In this document: in pieces, positions 15,318-21,153 of the stretch | Numbering within the stretch: the first letter of the stretch is position 1 | How the letters are laid out: each line of letters opens with the position of its first letter | Assembly (NCBI GenBank): GCA_016839845.1 | Contig: JAEOTL010000109.1 | Location: forward strand, 1 to 21,153 | Direction of reading: 5' to 3' | DNA: 21,153 bases | DNA from: Promethearchaeota archaeon | Lineage (GTDB): Archaea > Asgardarchaeota > Lokiarchaeia > Sigynarchaeales > SOKP01 | The notes under the pieces: generated by a model | Database searches by the model: none | What the model was told of the DNA's origin: nothing | Seen by the model: the letters and a program-made list of their open reading frames with translations, nothing else | Made by a program: the position numbers and the translations under genes

Positions 15318-16517
15318 ATGAAAATATCTGATTTTGGAAGAGATTTCTTACTCTTGGCCCTCCGGATTGGAAAACATAATAAAGATTATGTAGATTATTA
15401 TATTGGGCCCAAAGAAATTTCAGATTGGGTAGACAGAGAAGAGCTGGTTTCACCAAAAAAGTTATTAGATGAGTGTAAAAAACTGCAAAAAGAACTTTTT
15501 GTACAAGGGTATCATAAAAAGCGTGAACGTTATATAGAGAAAATTTTAACAGCTATGCAGACTTCGGTTGAAACGTTGAACGGGATTTTTATTCCTTTTA
15601 AGGAGAAATTTTTAAGATTATATGATATAGAACTGCAACCTGTTAATCCAACAGAATTAGATAACTTAAGAAGAGATGTTTATGAAGCTTTTGGAGGATC
15701 TGGGGGTTTAGAAAAAAATTTAACAGAAATTAGAAAAAGTCAAAAAATACATGAAAGTGAAATATTCTCGCTATTTAATAAAGCTCTTCACGTTACTAAA
15801 AATCGTACTAAAGAATTGTTTATTAAACTTTTGCCTGAAAATGAGCAAGTGAAAATAGAATTAGTAAGAGATGATGTACAGAATTGGACAATATATAATA
15901 AGTATTTAGGCAATTTTTGTTCCCGAATAAATATCAATATTAATTTTGATATTTATTTATCTTCCCTTTTAATAAATGCAGCCCATGAAGGATATCCCGG
16001 CCATCATACTGAATTCATAATAAAAGAAGGAAGGTTATACAAGGAGTTAAATCACTATGAACATTCAATCCTACTATTGAATTCACCTAAATTATTAGTC
16101 AGTGAGGGAATAGCTGATTTAGGGATTAACATGCTCTTTTCTTATCAAGATCAATCGGAAGTGACTTTACAAAAGCTTGATCCAAACTTATCAATCAGAG
16201 ATTCAATTGAAAAATTAACTTTGCAGAATAAAGTCAAAGGTAAAATTCATCTTTTCTGGTTTAATCTCGCATATTTAGCTCTGATTGAAGGATGGGATAG
16301 CAAGAAATTAGAACGATATGCTCTAGATTTCGAATTTTACGATGAGAAGATAATAAAATCTCGTATAAGATCTTTCTCTGATGATGTATTTTCAATAACT
16401 AGATTTGCCTACAAAATAGGTAGAGATCTCATAACTAGAAAATTTAGCGAATTCCCTTCAATTAACAATTTCAAATTCCTTCTAGAAAATTCTGTACTAC
16501 CTTCAGATTTAGTATAA
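15318..16517 (+). CDS. DUF885-like zinc metallopeptidase, paralog 2
   Basis: This is a tandem duplicate of the 13772-14971 gene with identical length, 399 aa. Most of the first 35 residues are the same and similarity continues to the C-terminal LPSDL. The zinc site is intact at the same numbering: His223, Glu224, His229 and His230 in AAHEGYPGHHTEF, then Glu263 in VSEGIAD. Divergence is concentrated in the helical region around residues 36-200, which could mean different substrate preference; that is an inference. There is no signal peptide. A conserved element and TATA box lie upstream, and a second mini-unit with a nonapeptide ORF starts about 100 nt downstream. Both paralogs are intact, which argues against a decaying duplicate. 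Confidence 0.75.
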   Translation: MKISDFGRDFLLLALRIGKHNKDYVDYYIGPKEISDWVDREELVSPKKLLDECKKLQKELFVQGYHKKRERYIEKILTAMQTSVETLNGIFIPFKEKFLRLYDIELQPVNPTELDNLRRDVYEAFGGSGGLEKNLTEIRKSQKIHESEIFSLFNKALHVTKNRTKELFIKLLPENEQVKIELVRDDVQNWTIYNKYLGNFCSRINININFDIYLSSLLINAAHEGYPGHHTEFIIKEGRLYKELNHYEHSILLLNSPKLLVSEGIADLGINMLFSYQDQSEVTLQKLDPNLSIRDSIEKLTLQNKVKGKIHLFWFNLAYLALIEGWDSKKLERYALDFEFYDEKIIKSRIRSFSDDVFSITRFAYKIGRDLITRKFSEFPSINNFKFLLENSVLPSDLV

Positions 16518-16545
16518 CCTAATCTCATTTTCTTTTCTCATTTAT

Positions 16546-16558
16546 AGGAGTTTAAATA
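16546..16558 (+). promoter_or_regulatory. Promoter-like box of mini-unit 2
   Basis: AGGAGTTTAAATA, with TTTAAATA at 16551-16558, is identical to the box of unit 1. It lies 70 nt before the GTG of mini-ORF 2 and about 30 nt after the end of paralog 2. Confidence 0.5.
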
Positions 16559-16620
16559 GATTTAGTAATAATGTAAAACGTTTTGAGAAATTTATAAACT
16601 AAAATAATCTGTGAGAAAAA

Positions 16621-16650
16621 GTGCCTCAAGGTCATGACACATTACCATGA
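16621..16650 (+). CDS. Nonapeptide mini-ORF 2 (MPQGHDTLP, GTG start)
   Basis: Ten codons, GTG to TGA, encode MPQGHDTLP. An in-frame TGA at 16612-16614 closes the frame just upstream, and GTGAG at 16611-16615 is a possible ribosome site. It shares Gly4, His5, Thr7, Leu8 and Pro9 with mini-ORF 1 and has the same length. The GTG start is the weakest point of the coding interpretation. It is followed by the same hairpin as units 1 and 3. Confidence 0.45.
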   Translation: MPQGHDTLP

Positions 16651-16655
16651 ATGTT

Positions 16656-16693
16656 TGCTATTTATCATAGCATAACCCTATTTACTTTTTTTT
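16656..16693 (+). terminator. Hairpin and T-tract after mini-ORF 2
   Basis: The stem TGCTAT-TTATC-ATAGCA (16656-16672) is followed by eight Ts (16686-16693), in the same arrangement as unit 1. Confidence 0.45.
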
Positions 16694-16781
16694 CTTATTA
16701 ATGAATAAAACAATTAGAATAAATACTTTTTTTCGGAAAATAAATCGGTTGCAAAAAAGTTATAATTTTTTTTCAACATAC

Positions 16782-16824
16782 TTTATTAAACCAACAGTAT
16801 GAGGAAGAATAAATGCCTGGTCAA
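16782..16824 (+). repeat. 43-nt direct repeat, copy 1 (leader and start of mini-ORF 3)
   Basis: The stretch from TTTATTAAACCAACAGTATG through TGCCTGGTCAA is identical to 17055-17097. It covers the leader, the GAGG ribosome site and the first four codons of mini-ORFs 3 and 4, so these two units are the most recent duplicates. Here the upstream TATA box has degenerated (TTCAACATA replaces TTTAAATA). Confidence 0.8.
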
Positions 16825-16842
16825 GTCGATGTATTACCATGA
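16813..16842 (+). CDS. Nonapeptide mini-ORF 3 (MPGQVDVLP)
   Basis: Ten codons, ATG to TGA, encode MPGQVDVLP. A TAA codon lies immediately before the ATG. GAGG at 16801-16804 is a ribosome-site candidate, 8 nt before the start. Relative to mini-ORFs 1 and 2 the DNA alignment needs gaps early and compensating bases later, yet the length stays at ten codons. The promoter box is degenerate, so this copy may be weakly expressed. Confidence 0.48.
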   Translation: MPGQVDVLP

Positions 16843-16847
16843 ATGTT

Positions 16848-16886
16848 TGCTATTTATCATAGCATTAACTATTTACATTTTTTTTT
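16848..16886 (+). terminator. Hairpin and T-tract after mini-ORF 3
   Basis: The stem TGCTAT-TTATC-ATAGCA (16848-16864) is followed by nine Ts (16878-16886). Confidence 0.45.
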
Positions 16887-16902
16887 AACTATTTCTAATA
16901 TT

Positions 16903-16965
16903 TTTTAAATTCTGATTATTCCTCGTCCAAATTATAATGCTGGTTCTTCTTTGAACCTAAACATG
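16903..16965 (+). repeat. Remnant of the peptidase upstream element (copy B)
   Basis: This matches 15215-15278, the element that precedes peptidase paralog 2, but no peptidase gene follows here. It contains a perfect small hairpin GGTTC-TTCTTT-GAACC where copy A has one mismatch. It is best explained as the leftover of a third gene-plus-unit module. Confidence 0.6.
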
Positions 16966-17039
16966 TAGTTTTTATTAATGTGCTAAAATAGACTCAATAG
17001 AGAAAATAAGATTGTCTTATTTTGACAAACTTTTCTGCC

Positions 17040-17052
17040 AGGAGTTTAAATA
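17040..17052 (+). promoter_or_regulatory. Promoter-like box of mini-unit 4
   Basis: AGGAGTTTAAATA, with TTTAAATA at 17045-17052, repeats the box of units 1 and 2. It is only 41 nt from the mini-ORF start, predicting a short leader that includes GAGGAAG. Confidence 0.5.
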
Positions 17053-17054
17053 CA

Positions 17055-17097
17055 TTTATTAAACCAACAGTATGAGGAAGAATAAATGCCTGGTCAA
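17055..17097 (+). repeat. 43-nt direct repeat, copy 2 (leader and start of mini-ORF 4)
   Basis: This is identical to 16782-16824. The copies diverge sharply after the codon for Gln4, that is, in the variable core of the peptide. Confidence 0.8.
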
Positions 17098-17115
17098 TCA
17101 ACAATTTTACCATGA
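17086..17115 (+). CDS. Nonapeptide mini-ORF 4 (MPGQSTILP)
   Basis: Ten codons, ATG to TGA, encode MPGQSTILP. A TAA codon lies directly before the ATG and GAGG is at 17074-17077. Promoter box, ribosome site, ORF, hairpin and T-rich stretch are all present, making this the most complete unit. The core (residues 5-7, STI) differs from mini-ORF 3 (VDV) although the 43 nt before it are identical. Confidence 0.5.
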   Translation: MPGQSTILP

Positions 17116-17122
17116 GTTTATG

Positions 17123-17155
17123 ATGTTTAAAACAACATTATCTATTTCCCTTTTT
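17123..17155 (+). terminator. Hairpin and T-rich stretch after mini-ORF 4
   Basis: The stem ATGTT-TAAAAC-AACAT (17123-17138) occupies the position of the TGCTAT hairpin of the other units but has an unrelated sequence. It is followed by five Ts (17151-17155) in a pyrimidine-rich run. Confidence 0.4.
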
Positions 17156-17272
17156 CTTAGCTCAATCTAAAACATTTAAATTTCTTACAATCACCTTTAC
17201 TGAATTTTTTCCCTTTTAATTCATTATATTAAAGTTAAAAATTACTAAATACTTATTATTTACAAAAAGAAG

Positions 17273-17292
17273 GACATTGAATTGCCAATGTC
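17273..17292. promoter_or_regulatory. Inverted repeat upstream of the MoxR gene
   Basis: GACATTG-AATTGC-CAATGTC is a perfect 7-bp inverted repeat ending 15 nt before the ATG at 17308. It could be an operator near the transcription start or an mRNA hairpin limiting ribosome access. No clear TATA box is seen; AAATACTTATTATT at about 17246-17260 is a candidate. Confidence 0.45.
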
Positions 17293-17307
17293 ATAAGAGA
17301 TTATATT

Positions 17308-18249
17308 ATGATTAATAAAGAAAGATTCGAGGAGCTATTTCGACAGAATTTAATTAAAGATATTTCTGAAGAAAAAATTGATATTGTCTTATCTGGGCAG
17401 TACGGAAAAGCCTTAGAATTGCTTAGAGATGCAGAGGCAACTGGACTTTTTCCAGCTCTAGTTGGACTTCCAGGCGTAGGAAAAACAATTTTATGCAGAT
17501 ATTTTGCGAGTTTAAGAGCGAAAGAAGATAAAAACAAGAGTTTCAATTGGTTAACCATGGATGAAAGCATTAAACCATCGCATTTCGTTGGATCATTTGA
17601 TCCCGCCATCACTTTGAAGAAAGGATTCGTATTAGAAGCATTTAACCCAGGTCCATTATTGACTGCTATGCTAGAGGGAGGAACATTTTTAGCGAATGAA
17701 ATTAATCGAGCAACAGAATATTCTCAGAATACGTTATTAGAGCCATTAGAAGAAGCATCAATTGGAATACCACATCTGGGAAGAATTAAGGCTGATGAAG
17801 ATTTTTTCTTTATTTGTGCAATGAATCCTGAAGAATTATCGGGAACTCACAGGCTTTCAGAGGCTTTAAAAGATAGGATAAAAGTTTGGATCAAATTGAC
17901 CTATCCTGATAAGTCAACAGAGTTAGATATTATAAGAATCAATTTACCCGAGCAATTTATTGTAGAGGAATCAGAGTTAGAGCTTATATATTCAGTTATT
18001 AAAGAAACCAGGCAAAATAAGGTTGATATTGATATTCCCGCCTCAATTAGGGCAGGAATTGCGATGGCTAAATTATTAGGAAGAAGAAAACTTGTTGAAA
18101 AAGATAAAAAGGAGTCAGAAAAAGAATCAGTATATACTTCTCTTGCGGAGATTGCTAACAACGTATTATTAGGCAGTTTAAAACCCAAACCTGGTGTAAA
18201 AGTGGAAAATATCATAGAAAATATTATACATAGGACTTTAGGTGGTTGA
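17308..18249 (+). CDS. MoxR-family AAA+ ATPase
   Basis: This 313-aa ATPase has Walker A GLPGVGKT (53-60), a Walker B region GGTFLANEINRA (Glu131), sensor 1 in CAMNPEE, and an arginine-finger candidate in LKDRIKVW. The C-terminal helical lid carries a charged loop (KDKKESEKES). MoxR ATPases act as chaperones that remodel or insert cofactors into target complexes, nearly always with a VWA partner; that partner gene starts 4 nt downstream. The usual Walker B Asp before Glu131 is Asn130, which could alter magnesium coordination. The N-terminal 30 residues precede the core as a short helical cap. The ATG start follows an inverted repeat in the leader. Confidence 0.9.
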   Translation: MINKERFEELFRQNLIKDISEEKIDIVLSGQYGKALELLRDAEATGLFPALVGLPGVGKTILCRYFASLRAKEDKNKSFNWLTMDESIKPSHFVGSFDPAITLKKGFVLEAFNPGPLLTAMLEGGTFLANEINRATEYSQNTLLEPLEEASIGIPHLGRIKADEDFFFICAMNPEELSGTHRLSEALKDRIKVWIKLTYPDKSTELDIIRINLPEQFIVEESELELIYSVIKETRQNKVDIDIPASIRAGIAMAKLLGRRKLVEKDKKESEKESVYTSLAEIANNVLLGSLKPKPGVKVENIIENIIHRTLGG

Positions 18250-18253
18250 TTAA

Positions 18254-20743
18254 TTGGGAGTTTTTCCTGAAAATCCATGTGAATTCGCTGTAGAATTTAT
18301 TAGGAGGATGAGAAATCACCCTGAAATAGTACAAATTCCCTCCTCACGACAAGTATTATCTATACCAAAATTAATCGTTTCAAGATATTATCGCAAAGGA
18401 TATGTCACCCCCAATGATTTTATTGAAATTGGCACAGTTACGTCATTTCCAGACAATCAGACTTTAGCAAAAGATATTGCTTTTGAAGTTCTATTCCCTA
18501 ACTATAAAAAAAATTTGATGGATTCTTTTTTTGAAACTAATGGAACTAACTCCTCTGAGATCGACGACCTTTCAGAGGGATTAAAGTCTGAATTAGACCA
18601 AATTCAGGATCTAATAGATGAAATTGAAATGTCGAAATCAATAGATATTGATTTGATAGAACAAATGGAGCAATTTATGAATGAATTGAATCAGAGAAGA
18701 AATGAGGATCTAATTGAAGCTGCTTTAAATTTCTTTAACGATGATTCAGAGTTATACAGAGAAGAGATAAACTCATTTAACAAATTGCTAGAAGAGGCAA
18801 AAAAGAAATTAAGTCAAAAAATTAATTCATTAGATCCTGAAGACTTAAAAGCAGGACATTCTTTGGGCTTAGATGATATAATTCAACAAAATTCTAAGAG
18901 ACCATGGGAAAAAATCGCAAGTCAAGCTCTAAACAAAGAAGACTTTTCAAAGAGTTTAAGTGAAATAATCAACTCGGGAAATTTAGATGATCTTTTCCAA
19001 ACAATTAAATACCTTGACAAGACACAAGCAGTCCCAAAAGACTTAATACAAAACTTGAAGGAACAACTTCAAAACAGCATAGATAATTTAGATCAGTTGT
19101 TTAACGCCTCAAAGACCTTAGGAGAAGCCCCAAAATTTGATTTAGATCGCATGTTAAATAATTCAATAAAGCAATCTTCATTTGAACATAATTTTAATCT
19201 AGCAGACTCTCTCGATCAATTTTATGGGACTGATTTGAGAGGTAAGTTCCTTGAGATGTTCGAGCAACAAAATAATAATTCGAAATTAAATCTCTCACTC
19301 GAGTCACTGACAAAAACAGCCTTTGCAAATAAATCTTGGAATTCACTGTTTAATCAAGTATTACAGAATGCCATAAATGATGCACTCCAGCAAAATAAAA
19401 AATTTGAAGCCCTTAAATCTCTGTCACATCAATTACAACAGTTATCAAATAGTTGCCAAAATTTGCATTGTAGTCAAAAAATGATGCAACATCTACCTGA
19501 TCTTACAGAATTAACACTTAACTCCTGTGAGACTCCCGCTCAATTAAAGAATTCTGTTGAATTTTTGAGGAAAATCGGTTTGGAACCTGAACCGGACACT
19601 ATTAAGAAAGTTGGTAACAAACTCGAAATGTCTGAAGAGGAAATATTTGAATTAATCGAACCAAATTATGAGTTATTAAAAAAATTGGTTGATGAGAAAA
19701 CAGCCGATTTTCAACGATTGACCAATTTAATGAACCAAATCAAGGATCAATTAAATTCGGATAGAATGAAGGAATTAATAAGCAGTGCTTTAGCCTCTGA
19801 TAATAGGGAAGCATTGGGAGCTTTAGGTAATTTTAATTTGAGTGAATCATTAAAAGGAGCAGGACAAATCGGGGGTAAAGAAGCCCAAGATAAGATGATT
19901 TCATGTCTTTCAGCGGGAGATGGCGAAAACCTTTTAAAACAATGGTTCATGCACAGAAACGAATTACCTATAGATGCCAAGCAAAAAGTAAAGGAGTTAG
20001 CAAAGAAAATATTAATTGAAATGGGGATATACTATTCACGTGCTCGTTTGGGCAGTTCTACAACTGGACCGATACCATTAAATATAGTTAGGCCATATAC
20101 AGTTGGAGATGATTTTGAGAATATAGATCTTGAAGAGACTATTTATAATATCTTAGAGAAAGGAAAAAGATTGGATCACATCAAGTATGACGATTTTTTC
20201 GTTTTTGAAACAGCCAAGGGACTCAGAACCGCATGCTTTGAGCTTGATATTTCAGGAAGTATGACAGGAGAAAAACTTGCGTTTATGGCAATATGTGTAT
20301 CAATGCTTGTATATGGAATGAGAAAAGACGAGCTTGGTATCACTTTTTTTGAATCTAATACCCATGTACTCAAAGAATTAAATAAGAAAGTAGATTTAGA
20401 AAAACTTGCTGATGAGTTATTATCAGTTAAAGCTATGGGAGGGACAAAGATTCAAAATGCCCTTGAATGGGCTCGAAAGCAATTTAAAGACAATTCTTCT
20501 TCACGAGAAAAACTAAATATTTTATTCACAGATGCAGAAATTTTTGATCTAAATAAAGCCATCGAAGAATTGAGGATTTTTCGCTCTATGGGGATTGATT
20601 TTGTTTTAGTTTGTCCTGAAACATCATATAACTTAACAGATGCAAAAAAAATGGTTAAAGTCGCAGGAGGGCAATTATTGACAATAAGTGATTGGAACGA
20701 TTTTCCAAAATTAATCTCTGAAATAATAAAATCAAGATTTTAA
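18254..20743 (+). CDS. VWA-domain partner of MoxR
   Basis: This 829-aa protein ends in a von Willebrand A domain (about 655-829) with a full metal-ion site: DISGS (Asp665, Ser667, Ser669), Thr731 in GGTKI and Asp760 in FTDAE. The preceding 500 residues are Gln/Asn/Leu-rich helices, probably an elongated scaffold, with no membrane helix. MoxR-VWA pairs jointly remodel a client complex; the client is not identifiable here. The TTG start is preferred because GGTGG (18241-18245), inside the end of the MoxR gene, lies 8 nt upstream and the two genes are then 4 nt apart, indicating translational coupling. Three cysteines cluster around residues 400-435 (NSCQNLHCSQK and NSCETP), possibly metal-binding. 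Confidence 0.85.
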   Translation: MGVFPENPCEFAVEFIRRMRNHPEIVQIPSSRQVLSIPKLIVSRYYRKGYVTPNDFIEIGTVTSFPDNQTLAKDIAFEVLFPNYKKNLMDSFFETNGTNSSEIDDLSEGLKSELDQIQDLIDEIEMSKSIDIDLIEQMEQFMNELNQRRNEDLIEAALNFFNDDSELYREEINSFNKLLEEAKKKLSQKINSLDPEDLKAGHSLGLDDIIQQNSKRPWEKIASQALNKEDFSKSLSEIINSGNLDDLFQTIKYLDKTQAVPKDLIQNLKEQLQNSIDNLDQLFNASKTLGEAPKFDLDRMLNNSIKQSSFEHNFNLADSLDQFYGTDLRGKFLEMFEQQNNNSKLNLSLESLTKTAFANKSWNSLFNQVLQNAINDALQQNKKFEALKSLSHQLQQLSNSCQNLHCSQKMMQHLPDLTELTLNSCETPAQLKNSVEFLRKIGLEPEPDTIKKVGNKLEMSEEEIFELIEPNYELLKKLVDEKTADFQRLTNLMNQIKDQLNSDRMKELISSALASDNREALGALGNFNLSESLKGAGQIGGKEAQDKMISCLSAGDGENLLKQWFMHRNELPIDAKQKVKELAKKILIEMGIYYSRARLGSSTTGPIPLNIVRPYTVGDDFENIDLEETIYNILEKGKRLDHIKYDDFFVFETAKGLRTACFELDISGSMTGEKLAFMAICVSMLVYGMRKDELGITFFESNTHVLKELNKKVDLEKLADELLSVKAMGGTKIQNALEWARKQFKDNSSSREKLNILFTDAEIFDLNKAIEELRIFRSMGIDFVLVCPETSYNLTDAKKMVKVAGGQLLTISDWNDFPKLISEIIKSRF

Positions 20744-20749
20744 ACTAAA

Positions 20750-21153
20750 ATGACAAAGGTATCTATTTCGGAACGATTAAAGGATATATTTGGAGAAAAT
20801 CTATACCAAAAATCTCTTAAATTTCCTAAAAATAAGATTAACATATTTGATCTGCATGAGGATCCCCTAAAGATTAGGAGTATCATTTTAGATAATGATA
20901 GAGAATACCTACTCCTCATTGATGATAAAAAAAAGGAAATTTTCCATGACTGCCCTATCTTTAGGATTTACTCTGAAAAGGATAAAAAACTCTGTGTTCA
21001 TCTAGTTAGGTTGGTATCGATTCTTAATCCGCAATTTTCAACCAAAATATTAGAGAATATTGACAGCTATAACTTTAACTCCGATGATTTTCAGTCTAGA
21101 AGAAAAAGCAAAAATTTCAGTATTTTGGCCAATCAATGCTCAGAAAATAACAA
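20750..21153 (+). CDS. Start of a possible SWIM-type zinc protein (partial)
   Basis: The ATG at 20750 is 6 nt after the VWA stop, and the frame stays open to the window end (134 codons). Residues about 67-90 read FHDCPIF, then KKLCVHLVRLVSIL. This recalls the second half of a SWIM zinc finger (Cys, then Cys-x-His followed by a hydrophobic helix), with the first Cys apparently missing. SWIM proteins do occur beside MoxR-VWA pairs in other prokaryotes, so the context fits. The frame and operon membership are firm; the domain call is tentative because the gene is cut off. Confidence 0.55.
   Translation, partial: MTKVSISERLKDIFGENLYQKSLKFPKNKINIFDLHEDPLKIRSIILDNDREYLLLIDDKKKEIFHDCPIFRIYSEKDKKLCVHLVRLVSILNPQFSTKILENIDSYNFNSDDFQSRRKSKNFSILANQCSENN

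Larger units (their letters stand above)
16518..17307 (+). other. 790-nt region with mini-units 2-4 and a remnant promoter element
   Basis: No long ORF is present. It contains TATA-like boxes at 16551-16558 and 17045-17052, nonapeptide ORFs at 16621-16650, 16813-16842 and 17086-17115, three hairpin and T-tract sequences, a copy of the peptidase upstream element (16903-16965), a 43-nt direct repeat, and a hairpin before the MoxR gene (17273-17292). Stretches at about 16700-16770 and 17160-17270 show only AT-rich DNA. Confidence 0.6.

Noticed and set aside
15041..17160. CRISPR array or insertion-sequence remnants
   Set aside because: The repeats are unevenly spaced, interleaved with genes and carry no uniform spacers or cas genes. 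There are no transposase fragments, terminal inverted repeats or target-site duplications.

Overview
The DNA is AT-rich and looks archaeal, most likely from an Asgard (Promethearchaeota, Loki-like) lineage. The evidence is a Rag/Arf-type small GTPase with a C-terminal roadblock-like domain, an Orc1/Cdc6-type protein, an SMC-ScpA-ScpB operon, an intron-containing tRNA-Ala without encoded CCA, and TTTAAATA-type TATA boxes. The lineage is an inference; no rRNA or marker tree is available here.

Layout. (1) 1-1913, plus strand: the end of an unknown gene, a nitrilase-superfamily amidohydrolase and a Rag-like GTPase, closely spaced. (2) 2036-9971, plus strand: a chromosome-maintenance block. An Orc1/Cdc6-like protein with degenerate ATPase motifs is preceded by a perfect GC-rich palindrome at its TATA box. 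It is followed by a very long SMC (1484 aa, no recognisable canonical hinge), ScpA with an N-terminal SAP-like domain, and ScpB with acidic tails. (3) 10065-13589, minus strand: tRNA-Ala with a 30-nt intron in the anticodon loop, a glycyl radical enzyme without a visible activase, and an orphan DpnA-like adenine methyltransferase (predicted GATC). (4) 13733-17160, plus strand: two tandem 399-aa DUF885-like zinc metallopeptidases, interleaved with and followed by four repeated mini-units. (5) 17273-21153, plus strand: a MoxR ATPase, a VWA protein and the start of a possible SWIM-type zinc protein.

The most novel part is region 4. Each repeated unit contains a bounded 10-codon ORF encoding a nonapeptide of the form MP-x5-LP: MPWGHTTLP, MPQGHDTLP, MPGQVDVLP and MPGQSTILP. 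Lengths are identical, the middles vary, and the ends are conserved. Each ORF is followed by a hairpin and a T-tract, and three of the four have a GGAG-TTTAAATA promoter-like box upstream. The fourth hairpin differs completely in sequence but still folds. Remnants of a peptidase-gene upstream element between units 3 and 4 suggest that gene plus mini-unit was the ancestral duplicated module. I propose, as an inference, a family of peptide-encoding mini-genes linked to cytosolic metallopeptidases. A structured RNA family is the main alternative.
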